A stretch of DNA of 64,000 nt from Anaerolineae bacterium (GTDB taxonomy: Bacteria; Chloroflexota; Anaerolineae; Aggregatilineales; Phototrophicaceae): the NCBI GenBank assembly GCA_022843745.1, contig JALHNB010000014.1:1-64000 (forward strand). Direction: 5' to 3'. Below are positions 18,155-27,039 of the stretch, piece by piece (position 1 is the first letter of the stretch; every line of letters begins with the position of its first letter). The translations under genes and the position numbers were made by a program. A model generated the notes under the pieces. That model was given only the letters and a program-made list of their open reading frames with translations, was not told the origin of the DNA and made no database searches.

Positions 18155-18939
18155 AACGGGATTGCCGGATAACCGCCACCGCCAAAGGGCGTATCGGGTC
18201 TTTCGTGATCGCCCATCAGCGCACGGCGGCGAGGCGTGGTTCGCGCCAGAAATTCCGGGTCGGTTGCTTCACGATCTGAGCGCCGCAGCCAGGGCGGACT
18301 GTAAATATAGTGCATGTTGTAGCGATCAAAATTCATGTTATTGGGCATGGGCGAGTGCCAGACACCGTTGTGGAAAATCAGCACCGCACCGGGCTTGCAG
18401 GTGATGATGTGCTGGATCGGCGAGGCGTAAATTTCATGCCGCGCGCTTTCCGGCATTTCTACTTTGCTCTTGTGGCTGCCGGGGATCATCATCATGTTGC
18501 CCATGTAGAGGTGCGATTGGTCGGTCAAGTTATAGCTGGCGCGGAGTTGCAGCAGCGGCACAGGGTAGCCAACTTCGCGGAATTCGGTCACGCCAGAGCC
18601 GTCCTGATGCCAGCCAACACTTTGACTCCCGGCGGGTTGGATCGTACACCACGCGGCCTGAAGCACGAATCGGTCTCCATACAAGGCGCGAATTTTTGGC
18701 AGCACGGCGGGATGGTCAATCAGGCGTTCCAGAGCAGGCTCTTTTTCAAAGCCTCTGCCGATTTGCAGCAGGCGTTCTTTAGGGTGTCCAGCGTGTAAAC
18801 GTTTCGTGGCTTCCAGCGCCTCTGCACATTCTTCGGGACTCAGGACATCCTCGATCAGAATGTAGCCGAAGCACTCAAATAAAAAGCAGTCCATCTCGGT
18901 CATTTCGCCGGGTTTTGATAGGGGTGGGTCAATGAACAT
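18136..18939 (-). CDS. phytanoyl-CoA dioxygenase (PhyH) family protein, paralogue 1
   Basis: A 267-residue Fe(II)/2-oxoglutarate oxygenase. Metal ligands are visible in GWHQDGSG (His-x-Asp) and VWHSPMPNN (distal His). The 2OG-binding Arg is probably in the YSPPWLRRSDRE region. It follows its close paralogue by 28 bp and an MDR dehydrogenase before that; all three are probably one operon. AAGGTGA precedes the ATG. The substrate is unknown; PhyH enzymes hydroxylate varied small molecules. The gene's 3' end is echoed downstream. Confidence 0.9.
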   Translation of the reverse strand: MFIDPPLSKPGEMTEMDCFLFECFGYILIEDVLSPEECAEALEATKRLHAGHPKERLLQIGRGFEKEPALERLIDHPAVLPKIRALYGDRFVLQAAWCTIQPAGSQSVGWHQDGSGVTEFREVGYPVPLLQLRASYNLTDQSHLYMGNMMMIPGSHKSKVEMPESARHEIYASPIQHIITCKPGAVLIFHNGVWHSPMPNNMNFDRYNMHYIYSPPWLRRSDREATDPEFLARTTPRRRALMGDHERPDTPFGGGGYPAIPFDDPWE

Positions 18940-18967
18940 TTTTAAATCACCTTCTTAAATCGGATTA

Positions 18968-19807
18968 TCAGGGTACGGCGACAGGATTTTTAATCGGTTC
19001 GAGGCCGGGATCGACCCAGGCATCGTCAAATGGAATGGGCGGGAAACCGCCGAGGAATGGCCCTTCAGGACGGTCATAATCACCCATGATCGAGCGCCGC
19101 CGCGCGGATGTTTTTGTCAGAAATTCGGGGCTGGTGAAGTGCCGATCTCCCCGGCGAACCCAGACCGGGCAGTAGATATAGTGCATATTGTAGCGATGAT
19201 AATCCTGATTGTTGGGCATGGGCGTGTGCCAGACACCATTATGAAACAGCAGGACGCTGCCTGCTTTTGCACGGATAATTTGCTGAATCGGCGCGGCATC
19301 GAGTGCTTCGCGACTCTCTTTCGGCAGGCTGAATTTACTTTTGTGACTGCCGGGGATCATCATCATATTGCCCATGTTCAGATCGTCCTGATCGGTCAGG
19401 TTGAAGCTGGCGCGGAGTTGGATCAGCGGAACAGGGTAGCTGACCTCTTTATAGTCGTAAGCCGATGAGCCGTCCTGATGCCAGTGCAGCCAGGTCGATT
19501 TAGCAGGCAAAATGGTACACCATGCCCCACCCAGCAGGAAATTATCACCCAGCAGTGCGCGAATTTTCGGCAGCACGGCGGGATGGTCAATCAGGCGTTC
19601 GATGGCAGGCTCATTCTCGAAGCCCCTGCCAATCTGCTTCAAGTCGTTTTTGGGCTGCCCTTCGTGAACACGCATCGCGGCTTCGAGTGTTTTTTCGCAT
19701 TCTTCTTTGCTCAAAACGTCCTCTATGACGATGTATCCGAAGCAGTCAAAAATAAAACGATCCATCTCGGTCATTTCACCGGGTTTGGATAAGGGAAAAA
19801 CATCCAT
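18968..19807 (-). CDS. phytanoyl-CoA dioxygenase (PhyH) family protein, paralogue 2
   Basis: A 279-residue paralogue of the downstream gene; the two share the opening PLSKPGEMTEMD and most of the core. The iron site is in HWHQDGSS and VWHTPMPNN. A strong AGGAGG sits seven bases before the ATG. The last 20 residues differ from paralogue 1. The pair suggests a tandem duplication with possible specialisation on two related substrates. Confidence 0.9.
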   Translation of the reverse strand: MDVFPLSKPGEMTEMDRFIFDCFGYIVIEDVLSKEECEKTLEAAMRVHEGQPKNDLKQIGRGFENEPAIERLIDHPAVLPKIRALLGDNFLLGGAWCTILPAKSTWLHWHQDGSSAYDYKEVSYPVPLIQLRASFNLTDQDDLNMGNMMMIPGSHKSKFSLPKESREALDAAPIQQIIRAKAGSVLLFHNGVWHTPMPNNQDYHRYNMHYIYCPVWVRRGDRHFTSPEFLTKTSARRRSIMGDYDRPEGPFLGGFPPIPFDDAWVDPGLEPIKNPVAVP

Positions 19808-19825
19808 AGGTAAACCTCCTGAGAG

Positions 19826-20860
19826 TTATGTATAGTCCAGCAGTGTTTTGATGGTCTGGTCGGGATGTGCATAAATAAATTGATAAGCTTCAATCGCGTC
19901 TTCGTAGCGATAGCGTTTTGAAATGATCGGGTCAGTGATGACGCGCCCGGTTTCCAGCAGGCGGATCGCGGTTTTTTCGATTCGCGCTAAATCCCACATC
20001 GGATAGCAGCGGTGCGGCATACCCCAGACGGGCATACTCGATTTGAGCGTTGGGCGGTTGTGATGCCATTCGCCACCGAGATTGAGTGTGCGTTCGCCTT
20101 TGTAATAGCTTGCGGCGACGATCAGGCCGCTAACATGAATGCTCTTGACGGCGGTGTCGAGCGCACTGTAGGAGCCGGAAATTTCGATGGCGACATCCAC
20201 GCCTTTTTTATTCGTCGCTTTTTTAATTTCTAAGGCCGCATCACACTCGCGTGGATTAAACACCTCGTCCGCACCAAAATCTTTCGCCAGTTTGAGGCGA
20301 TTTTCGAACAGGTCAACCGCGAAAACCTTTTCAGCGCCGCTGAGACGCGCGACCTGCACCGCCATTAACCCCAACACGCCGAGGCCGAACACCGCCACGT
20401 TATCGCCGACTTTGATCTCCGCGTCGTGGCAGGCGGTGAGTGCATAAATCGTTGGGTCGGTGAACAATGCCGTTTCCGGTTTCATGTTCTCCGGCAGGTG
20501 ATAAAGATTTTTGGCTTTTTTCACATTGGTTGGGCGATGCGCCATCTCGCCATGCACCCGATCCCCGACTTTGAAATCGCTCACATCGCTGCCGACTTCG
20601 ACGACCTCGCCTGTCAGCCATGAGCCGAGATTAATCGGGTAAAAACCGCGTCCTTCAGGCGTGCGCTCCATGAACAGGCGATATTCGGGATCAAATGATT
20701 TTTCGATAAATGGAGTTTGTCCGGTGTAGAGGGTAAGTTCTGTGCCGTGTTTGATGCCGCTGACAATCGCCTTGACGCGCACCTCGTCTGACTTGAGTGC
20801 TGGCTCCTGATAATCGCGAAATTCAATCGTTTTTTCGGCTGTAACCACAAATTCTTTCAT
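19826..20860 (-). CDS. zinc-type MDR alcohol-dehydrogenase-like oxidoreductase
   Basis: A 344-residue medium-chain dehydrogenase. The Rossmann motif VFGLGVLGLMAVQ (about 160-172) and the acidic strand-end VFAVDLFENR point to NAD. The GroES-like N-domain has SGIKHGTELTLY where zinc enzymes have a catalytic Cys, and there is no structural four-Cys lobe, so zinc-dependent alcohol oxidation is doubtful. It is first in the operon with two PhyH genes and probably acts on the same compound. AAAGGA precedes the ATG. Confidence 0.85.
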   Translation of the reverse strand: MKEFVVTAEKTIEFRDYQEPALKSDEVRVKAIVSGIKHGTELTLYTGQTPFIEKSFDPEYRLFMERTPEGRGFYPINLGSWLTGEVVEVGSDVSDFKVGDRVHGEMAHRPTNVKKAKNLYHLPENMKPETALFTDPTIYALTACHDAEIKVGDNVAVFGLGVLGLMAVQVARLSGAEKVFAVDLFENRLKLAKDFGADEVFNPRECDAALEIKKATNKKGVDVAIEISGSYSALDTAVKSIHVSGLIVAASYYKGERTLNLGGEWHHNRPTLKSSMPVWGMPHRCYPMWDLARIEKTAIRLLETGRVITDPIISKRYRYEDAIEAYQFIYAHPDQTIKTLLDYT

Positions 20861-20994
20861 GGATCATCCTTTATACAAAAACCATCTTTATTTAGTGATG
20901 TATAGTAACGCTGGATGCCGAAAAATGCTTTGCGAATGGACTGCAAATGCGCGGGATGAGTGGGGTTATTTGAGAGTGTCGGAGTAGAGTAATT

Positions 20995-21540
20995 TTAGCT
21001 CACCGCATACGGCGACTCATCGGGCTTAAAATTGCCAATTATGCTGACATACAGCGACAAATAGGCTTCATAAACGTGCGCTCTTTTCTCGTATTTCATC
21101 TTCAATTTCGCGATCAGTCGGTGCGCAGATTGGTTCTCGGTCTGGGTGACGGCGACAATGCGCTGAAGATTTTGCGTTTCAAAGGCATAACGCAGACAGG
21201 CACGTGCGGCTTCTGTCGCCAACCCCTTGAGTCGATAGGCTTTGGCGATTACGCAGGTCAATTCAATTTCGTGCGTGTTATCCAGCGGTTGCAGCCCGCA
21301 GTGTCCGATCAATTTGCCGGATTCCTGTTCAATCACCGCCCACAGGCCATAACCATGATCTGCCCACTCGTCGTTAATGCCTTTAATAATCGACTCGACT
21401 CGCGCTCTTGGAACAGGCTTGCCAATCGGAAGCCAGCGCATTGTCTGTTCATCAGCCAGAATAAATCGGTGATAATCGACGGCATCTTCCAGCGCGAAAG
21501 GCCGCAAAATCAAGCGTTTGGTTTTAATCGTGGGTGTCAT
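20995..21540 (-). CDS. GNAT acetyltransferase, RimJ/RimL-like
   Basis: A 181-residue N-acetyltransferase. It has TKRLILRPFALEDA at the start, a CoA-loop region KAYRLKGLATEAARACLRYAF, and NQSAHRLIAKL after it, as in RimJ-type enzymes. The ATG overlaps the stop of the upstream paralogue (ATGA), so the two are translationally coupled. The substrate is unknown. Confidence 0.85.
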   Translation of the reverse strand: MTPTIKTKRLILRPFALEDAVDYHRFILADEQTMRWLPIGKPVPRARVESIIKGINDEWADHGYGLWAVIEQESGKLIGHCGLQPLDNTHEIELTCVIAKAYRLKGLATEAARACLRYAFETQNLQRIVAVTQTENQSAHRLIAKLKMKYEKRAHVYEAYLSLYVSIIGNFKPDESPYAVS

Positions 21541-22088
21541 GATGGATGCACAATATAAAGTGAATCATCGGGTTGGTAGGCCTCGCGGGTTTGCGTAAAC
21601 AGCAAAAGGGTCAAATTGTAGTATTTGTCTGTCTCGCCTTGACGCTGCATCCCGATTTTTTCCAGGACGTGCTGCGAAGGTTTGTTTTCAGGATATGTGA
21701 GGCCGATGATATTGTCGAGTTCCGTGTTCTCGAAACCGTAGCGCAGGCAGGCACGTGCCGCCTCGGTAGCAATCCCCTTGCCCCAATAAGGCTTGCCGAA
21801 AGCATAAGCAAGCTCGACGGTTTCTGGCTCATTACGGAGATGGATAAGCCCGCAGTGTCCCAGGAATTGCTGCGATTCTTTGTCGATCACCGCCCAGATG
21901 CTAAAGCCGTGTTCGATGCCGTACTCAACAAAGCGGTTCATGCTTCGTTCGGCTTCCGTTTTGGTGCGCGTTTTCCCGTCTCCGAGATAGCGCATCACCT
22001 CGGCGCTGCCGTAAATCTGATGATAATTTTCGTCCAGGTCGTCGGCTTGAAATGGCCGGATGATGAGACGTTCAGTTTCAATTTGCAT
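21537..22088 (-). CDS. GNAT acetyltransferase, RimJ/RimL-like
   Basis: A 183-residue paralogue of the next gene: TERLIIRPFQADDL, GKPYWGKGIATEAARACLRYGF, ENKPSQHVLEKIGM. I start at the ATG at 22088, where homology begins; the open frame continues 28 codons further but runs through a GTAGGGGC repeat. No clear ribosome site is seen. Confidence 0.85.
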   Translation of the reverse strand: MQIETERLIIRPFQADDLDENYHQIYGSAEVMRYLGDGKTRTKTEAERSMNRFVEYGIEHGFSIWAVIDKESQQFLGHCGLIHLRNEPETVELAYAFGKPYWGKGIATEAARACLRYGFENTELDNIIGLTYPENKPSQHVLEKIGMQRQGETDKYYNLTLLLFTQTREAYQPDDSLYIVHPS

Positions 22089-22121
22089 GGTTTCAACTTT
22101 AATTATTCGGGCAAATTTGTC

Positions 22122-22162
22122 GTAGGGGCGCATAGAGGGCGACCCGCCGGGTCGCCCCTGCA
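22122..22162 (+). repeat. GTAGGGGC-type palindromic repeat, copy 4
   Basis: GTAGGGGCG, a short insert, then GGGCGACCCGCCGGGTCGCC and CCTGC. It lies between pepF and the GNAT pair, all on the reverse strand, so it may attenuate or terminate pepF transcription. Confidence 0.7.
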
Positions 22163-22171
22163 GAATAGACA

Positions 22172-23992
22172 TTAAAACTTATCGGGATAGAGTTCGTGCG
22201 CGATGCGTTCTTCTTCGTCAACCATCTCGCGCAGGATCGCCAGCCCATCGTTCCAGAAGTTGAGATCGGTCAGGTCAATGCCTGCCTTCGCCAGAATCTT
22301 GTCCGGCCAATCGGAATCGCCCGCTGTCAGCACGTCGATAAACTGGGGTACGAATTCCGCGCCGCGCTGCTGATAGTTCCGATAGAGCGCCAGCACCAGC
22401 AGTTCACCGAATGAATAGGCGTAAACATATCCCGGCGTGTTCAGGAAATGAGGGATATAGCTCCACCAGATCGAGTAATCGTCGCGCAGATTAACGCTGC
22501 CCTGGAACATCGCTCTTTGCGTTTCCATCCAGAATTCGCTGATGCGCCCTGTCGAAAGTTCGCCTTCCGTGCGGCGGGCATTGTGCAGCTTATCCTCAAA
22601 GCGGTTCATCGCGATCTGGCGGTAGATCGTGGCGAAGTTGCCCTCGATTTTCTCTGCCAGCATCGCTAGCCGAACTTCGGGATCGGATTCTTTGCTCATC
22701 AGGTCGCTGAAAACCAGCATCTCGCCAAAAGTAGAAGCCATTTCCGCAGTCGTCAGCGGCGTGTAGAGGCCAAAGATGCCATGCTCCTGCCCGGAGAGAT
22801 ACATATGGATGCCGTGACCCAGTTCATGCGCCAGCGTCATCACGTCGTTGGCCTTGCCCGTGTAATTGACAAACACGTAAGGGTGAGCCGATGGGACAGT
22901 CGGCGAGGCAAATGCGCCGCCGCGCTTGCCGGGTGTGACCGGGGCGTGAATCCAATTGCCGTCGAAGAATTTTTCCGCGACCTCGGCTATGGTTGGGCTG
23001 AATGCCGAAAATGCCTTGAGGACAATTTCGCGGGCTTCATCCCAGGTGTAAAAGGCATCGCTGGTTTTGACGGGCAGCGGCGCGTAACGGTCATATTCGG
23101 TGAGTTCGTCGTAGCCGAGCAGCGCACGTTTGAGATTATAGTGCCGCGCCACCAAATCATAATTTGACGTGACCGACTGAATGAGCGCATCAACGACGGC
23201 ATCCGGCGCTTTGTTATCCAGGTTGCGGGCGGATACCCAGGTCGGGAATTTGCGGCGTTTGTCGTCGGACGCTTTATCATTCGCCAGAACATTGAAAATA
23301 TAGGTGAATTCCATCGACTTATCGCGCAGGGCTTTTGTAATCGCGTCGTTGGCTTTGGCACGGATTTCGCGATCCTCATCGTGCAGTTTGGTCAAAACCT
23401 GCGTGAGGGTCAGCTTCTCGCCGTCATAATCCAGCCGCATCGCGCCGATCAACTGCGTGAAAAAGCGTGTCCAGGCGCTCCGTCCCGTAACCGATTTTTC
23501 GACCAGCAGTTGTTCCTCGATTTCGCTCAATTGATAGGGCTGGTAGCGGCGTTCGGCTTCAAGATAATGCTGAAATTTTGCAAGGGTTGGGTCAGCCAGC
23601 AGATTTTTGACAGCGCTTTCTTCAGCTTTACCCCATTCCAGCTCAAAAAATAGCAGCTTTTGAGTGACCTGCGAGGAATATTCGGTTGTTTTCTGCACCA
23701 GTGCGCCATATTGGGGATTGTTGGTGTCGGTGGAAAACAGCAGCGATGAGAACGAGCCGATCCGCCCGCGCTGATCGTAAATTGCTTCCAGCTCGACCAT
23801 CGCATCCATCATTTCTTCGCTGTCAAGCTGCGCCACCCGCCCGCGATAGGTGCTAGCGAAGCTTTCGACGCGCGTGTCCAACGCTTTCATATCACGCTCA
23901 AAAGCGGGGTCATCAATGCCGGAATAAAAAACCGACAAATCCCAGATGACGTTTTCCGCGCCTGTTGCTTTTTCTACACTCGGAGCAACCAT
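22172..23992 (-). CDS. pepF: oligoendopeptidase F (M3 metallopeptidase)
   Basis: A 606-residue cytoplasmic peptidase. The zinc motif HELGH is at residues 389-393, preceded by VMTLA and followed by STFGEML, where the third ligand Glu is expected. The N-terminal helical region and the C-terminal YSFGELLVLALYR match the PepF/M3B family and its usual length of about 600. It degrades short peptides. Its 5' side faces a 31-bp tandem array shared with the divergent pterin dehydratase gene. Confidence 0.93.
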   Translation of the reverse strand: MVAPSVEKATGAENVIWDLSVFYSGIDDPAFERDMKALDTRVESFASTYRGRVAQLDSEEMMDAMVELEAIYDQRGRIGSFSSLLFSTDTNNPQYGALVQKTTEYSSQVTQKLLFFELEWGKAEESAVKNLLADPTLAKFQHYLEAERRYQPYQLSEIEEQLLVEKSVTGRSAWTRFFTQLIGAMRLDYDGEKLTLTQVLTKLHDEDREIRAKANDAITKALRDKSMEFTYIFNVLANDKASDDKRRKFPTWVSARNLDNKAPDAVVDALIQSVTSNYDLVARHYNLKRALLGYDELTEYDRYAPLPVKTSDAFYTWDEAREIVLKAFSAFSPTIAEVAEKFFDGNWIHAPVTPGKRGGAFASPTVPSAHPYVFVNYTGKANDVMTLAHELGHGIHMYLSGQEHGIFGLYTPLTTAEMASTFGEMLVFSDLMSKESDPEVRLAMLAEKIEGNFATIYRQIAMNRFEDKLHNARRTEGELSTGRISEFWMETQRAMFQGSVNLRDDYSIWWSYIPHFLNTPGYVYAYSFGELLVLALYRNYQQRGAEFVPQFIDVLTAGDSDWPDKILAKAGIDLTDLNFWNDGLAILREMVDEEERIAHELYPDKF

Positions 23993-24069
23993 ATTGTTTT
24001 GACTCTTTCTTTGTCTAGCAGCGTTCGTTGTATTCGTGTTTCAGTTAATACTACAAGATCAAGGATTTG

Positions 24070-24193
24070 GTTTCAATTAGACCACCTGTAAATCACCTTA
24101 GTTTCAATTAGACCATCTATAAATCACTGTAGATTCAATTAGATCATCTGTAAATCACCTTAGTTTCAATTAGACCATCTGCAAGCCACTGCT
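24070..24193 (+). repeat. four tandem copies of a 31-bp unit
   Basis: Units start at 24070, 24101, 24132 and 24163, exactly 31 bp apart, with the core TTTCAATTAGACCATCTGTA. Variation is by scattered substitutions and the last copy is the most diverged at its end. There are no spacers, so this is not a CRISPR. It occupies the region between divergent pepF and the pterin dehydratase and ends next to the latter's -35 zone. Three helical turns per unit would put all copies on the same DNA face. Confidence 0.9.
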
Positions 24194-24201
24194 GAACAGG
24201 C

Positions 24202-24207
24202 TATAAT
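24202..24207 (+). promoter_or_regulatory. -10 box (TATAAT) for the pterin dehydratase operon
   Basis: A perfect TATAAT directly after the tandem array, 32 bp before the ATG. The matching -35 position (CTGCAA) is poor, suggesting activator dependence, perhaps through the array. Confidence 0.5.
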
Positions 24208-24239
24208 TTATAGTGAGCTTAGATGAGGAGTAAATTGAG

Positions 24240-24542
24240 ATGGCGATTACTGCATTAACCGATAAACAAGTGAGCGATGGCCTGAGCAAACTCCCTGGGT
24301 GGGAACGCGAGGGCGATAAAATCAAGAAGACCTACAAGCTGGATACCTACATGGCGGGGTTAGCGTTCGCCTGTGCTGTCGGCACGGTCTGCGAGGCGAT
24401 GGATCATCACCCGGATTTATTCATCGGCTGGAAGCGCGTCGAAGTGGGCTTCAGCACCCATGACGCGGGAAATAAGATCAGCCAGAATGATCTTGATGCA
24501 GCGGCGAAGGTCGAAGCGCTCGGCTATCCACGCCCGAAATAA
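24240..24542 (+). CDS. pterin-4a-carbinolamine dehydratase
   Basis: A 100-residue protein of the PCD/DCoH family. The signature EAMDHHPDLFIGW and the later FSTHDAGNKIS contain the active-site His residues and match the family length. It dehydrates 4a-hydroxytetrahydropterin in pterin recycling, or in some bacteria supports molybdopterin. GAGGAG lies nine bases before the ATG. It heads a four-gene operon. Confidence 0.93.
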   Translation: MAITALTDKQVSDGLSKLPGWEREGDKIKKTYKLDTYMAGLAFACAVGTVCEAMDHHPDLFIGWKRVEVGFSTHDAGNKISQNDLDAAAKVEALGYPRPK

Positions 24543-24545
24543 GGT

Positions 24546-24884
24546 ATGGAAAACTTTCTGCGGATTTTCGGCTGGCCGCACGAACTGCTGCATGTCCTGG
24601 CGCTGCTGCTCATCGGGCGGCGGCCCGAAAGCGTGAACCGAACCCATGTCGATATTCCCGCTGATCTTTCGACGCGGCAGTATGTGTTTGTCGCTGGGCT
24701 GCCCGCGCTGATTTTCGGCGGTGCAGCGCTTATCAGCTTCATCGCTTTTCTGGAAGCGCCGGATATTGCTCACTCCGTGCTGCGTCTGGTCATCACGGGT
24801 ATATTTTCGATAGCTGCATTCGGGACAATGGGCGATATTGCGTTGATTATCGAGCGGATAATGACCGACAAACCGCCTACATAA
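24546..24884 (+). CDS. small membrane protein with HELLH zincin-like motif
   Basis: A 112-residue protein. HELLH at residues 13-17 fits HExxH, followed by VLALLLIGRRPES; two or three hydrophobic helices follow (about 46-68 and 76-104). This resembles DUF3267-type putative membrane zincins, but is shorter. No third zinc ligand can be assigned, so peptidase activity is only a possibility. It starts three bases after the dehydratase stop. Confidence 0.6.
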   Translation: MENFLRIFGWPHELLHVLALLLIGRRPESVNRTHVDIPADLSTRQYVFVAGLPALIFGGAALISFIAFLEAPDIAHSVLRLVITGIFSIAAFGTMGDIALIIERIMTDKPPT

Positions 24885-24898
24885 AAAAGGAAAATCAC

Positions 24899-25288
24899 TT
24901 GAATCATAAAGAAGAAGGCGAAAAATATCTCGCCCAGAACGCCAAATATGATGACGTAAAAGTCACACCCAGTGGCCTCCAATACACGGTCAAAAAGCAG
25001 GGTAACGGCCCAAAGCCCGGCCCCAACGATACGGTTGAGGTCAATTATCATGGCACGTTCATCAACAACAAGGCTTTTGACAGCACCTACAGTGGCGACC
25101 CCGCGATATTTCCACTGGAGGATGTCATCGCGGGCTGGACGGAAGGCTTACAGTTGATGCCGGTTGGCTCAATCTACAAATTTTATGTCCCTTATAATCT
25201 GGCCTATGGGGAAGAGGGTTATCCCGGCGCGATTCCACCCTTTGCCACACTCATTTTCGAAATCGAACTACTGACGATCCAATCGTAA
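24899..25288 (+). CDS. FKBP-type peptidyl-prolyl isomerase
   Basis: A 129-residue FKBP. Hallmarks are SGLQYTV, VEVNYHGTFINNKAFDSTY, EDVIAGWTEGLQLMPVGS, YNLAYGEEGYPGAIPPFATLIFEIELL. There is no signal peptide, so it is cytoplasmic. It starts with TTG at 24899, eight bases after AAGG; no in-frame ATG precedes it. It catalyses proline isomerisation during folding. Confidence 0.92.
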   Translation: MNHKEEGEKYLAQNAKYDDVKVTPSGLQYTVKKQGNGPKPGPNDTVEVNYHGTFINNKAFDSTYSGDPAIFPLEDVIAGWTEGLQLMPVGSIYKFYVPYNLAYGEEGYPGAIPPFATLIFEIELLTIQS

Positions 25289-25299
25289 GGAGCATCATT

Positions 25300-26007
25300 T
25301 TGCAGCGTATTTTCATCACGGGTACGAATCGGGGAATCGGTCTCGAAATGGTGCGCCAATTTTCGCAACGCGCCGATACGCATGTTTTCGCCGCCTGCCG
25401 CAAGCCAGCCGATGCTGTCGAACTCCAGGCGCTTGCCGCCCAGCACCCGAACAGCATCACCATCATCCCTCTGGAAACCACCGATCAGAATTCGATCAAT
25501 GCGTCAGCCGAAAAAGTAGCCGCACAGGTGGATGGCCTCGAACTGCTCATCAATAACGCCGCAGTCAATCCATCGCGCCCCAAGCAGCTATTTGGTGAAA
25601 TGACTGCTGAGATGATGCTCTCGACGCTGCACGTCAATGCCGTCGCGCCCCTGATGGTGGTGCAGGCTTTTGCGCCGCTGCTCAAAGCTGGAGTGCAGGC
25701 GAAAATCATCAATATCTCGTCAGGCCTGGGGTCAATGACCCGAAAATTGACAGGTGGACTCTATGGCTACAGCCCCAGCAAAGCCGCGCTCAATATGGTG
25801 ACACGCGGGCTAGCCGCAGACCTCAAACCCTTTGGTATCACGACGATTTCGCTGCACCCCGGTTGGGTACAAACTGATATGGGCAGCCCGGAGGCCGACC
25901 TTCCAGCTTCAGAGTCGGTACAAGCCATGCTCAAAATCGTGGATGGCCTGACGGAAGAAGATAACGGTACTTATCTGCGATGGGACGGAGAACCCCTTCC
26001 CTGGTAA
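25300..26007 (+). CDS. short-chain dehydrogenase/reductase
   Basis: A 235-residue SDR. TGTNRGIG is the cofactor loop, NNAAVN the central motif, and GYSPSKAALN gives the Tyr-x3-Lys catalytic pair with an upstream Ser in INISSG. Like C-factor-type SDRs it is short. It starts with TTG at 25300, seven bases after AAGGAG, the second TTG start in this operon. The substrate is unknown. Confidence 0.9.
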   Translation: MQRIFITGTNRGIGLEMVRQFSQRADTHVFAACRKPADAVELQALAAQHPNSITIIPLETTDQNSINASAEKVAAQVDGLELLINNAAVNPSRPKQLFGEMTAEMMLSTLHVNAVAPLMVVQAFAPLLKAGVQAKIINISSGLGSMTRKLTGGLYGYSPSKAALNMVTRGLAADLKPFGITTISLHPGWVQTDMGSPEADLPASESVQAMLKIVDGLTEEDNGTYLRWDGEPLPW

Positions 26008-26115
26008 TGTATCAATATCACTGATTTTCGCTGCGGAGTGACATTAGGCTAATTTGCCTTGCGCTCCTATAATTCCTAATAACGAACCGATAAAACAGAT
26101 TGCGCGATCAAAATC

Positions 26116-27000
26116 ATGAGAATCAGACGTTCTTTATTATTCATGCCCGGTGATGACCGCCACAAAATCGAAAAAGGCGCTGCCCTCGGCACGGATTCGA
26201 TCATCATGGACTTGGAGGATGGCGTAGCCTTTAGCCGCAAGCACGAGGCGCGTGAAGTCATTGCTGCGGCACTGCAAGATGTCGATTTCGGTCAGACTGA
26301 AAAATTGATCCGCATCAATCCAGCCGTTGGCGCGGGTTTGTATGTGGATGATATTGAGCAGACGATTGGCGCACGGCCTGATGGCTATGTCCTGCCAAAA
26401 GTCGAATCGCTGCGTCAGATTGAAGATGTGTCGCTGCGCCTGACGAACGCCGAATACGACCATAATTTACCGAGTGGGGCGATTAAATTGCTGGCGATTA
26501 TCGAAACGGCGCGTGGCATCGTCAACCTGCGCGAATTTGGCCTGGAGCATGATCCGCGTCTGGTTGCGCTGATTTTTGGCGCGGAAGACCTGGCAAGCGA
26601 CATTGGCGCGGTGCGCACACCGGACGGTTGGGAGGTGTTTTATGCCCGCAGCGCCGTTGTTATCCATGCCAAAGCGATGGGAATTCAGGCCATTGATACA
26701 CCCTACGTGCATGTCGAAAATCTGACAGGTCTGGCGGCGGAAACAGAGCAGGCACACTATATGGGCTATACGGGGAAGCTGGCGATTCACCCGCGTCAGG
26801 TTGCGCCGATACAGGCTGTATTTACCCCGAAACCGGAAGAAATCGAGCGCGCAAAACGTCTAATCCATGAGCATCATAGCCATCAGGCCGCTGGCGAGGG
26901 TGTCTTTGTTCTGGACGGTAAAATGATTGATATGCCAATGGTGCGCGCCGCCGAGCTTGTCCTGTTCCGCGCTCGCGCTGCTGGAATTTTAGCCGATTGA
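26116..27000 (+). CDS. HpcH/HpaI-family CoA lyase (CitE/malyl-CoA lyase-like)
   Basis: A 294-residue TIM-barrel lyase. RRSLLFMPGDDRHKIEK and SIIMDLEDGV carry the substrate and metal site (Glu/Asp), LPKVES and IIETARGIVN form the next strands, IFGAEDLASDIG is the second metal region, and GKLAIHPRQV is the C-terminal signature. It cleaves or forms beta-hydroxyacyl-CoA bonds with Mg. No other citrate-lyase subunit is nearby, so a stand-alone malyl- or citramalyl-CoA lyase is more likely than citrate lyase. Confidence 0.88.
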   Translation: MRIRRSLLFMPGDDRHKIEKGAALGTDSIIMDLEDGVAFSRKHEAREVIAAALQDVDFGQTEKLIRINPAVGAGLYVDDIEQTIGARPDGYVLPKVESLRQIEDVSLRLTNAEYDHNLPSGAIKLLAIIETARGIVNLREFGLEHDPRLVALIFGAEDLASDIGAVRTPDGWEVFYARSAVVIHAKAMGIQAIDTPYVHVENLTGLAAETEQAHYMGYTGKLAIHPRQVAPIQAVFTPKPEEIERAKRLIHEHHSHQAAGEGVFVLDGKMIDMPMVRAAELVLFRARAAGILAD

Positions 27001-27039
27001 TTGTTGACTTGGGCTTTTGATTTTTGACTTAAGGAGTGC

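Noticed and set aside
22089-22172. 28-codon N-terminal extension of the second GNAT
   Set aside because: It would translate through a GTAGGGGC repeat; GNAT homology starts at the internal ATG.
24070-24193. CRISPR array
   Set aside because: Units are contiguous with no unique spacers and no cas genes are nearby.
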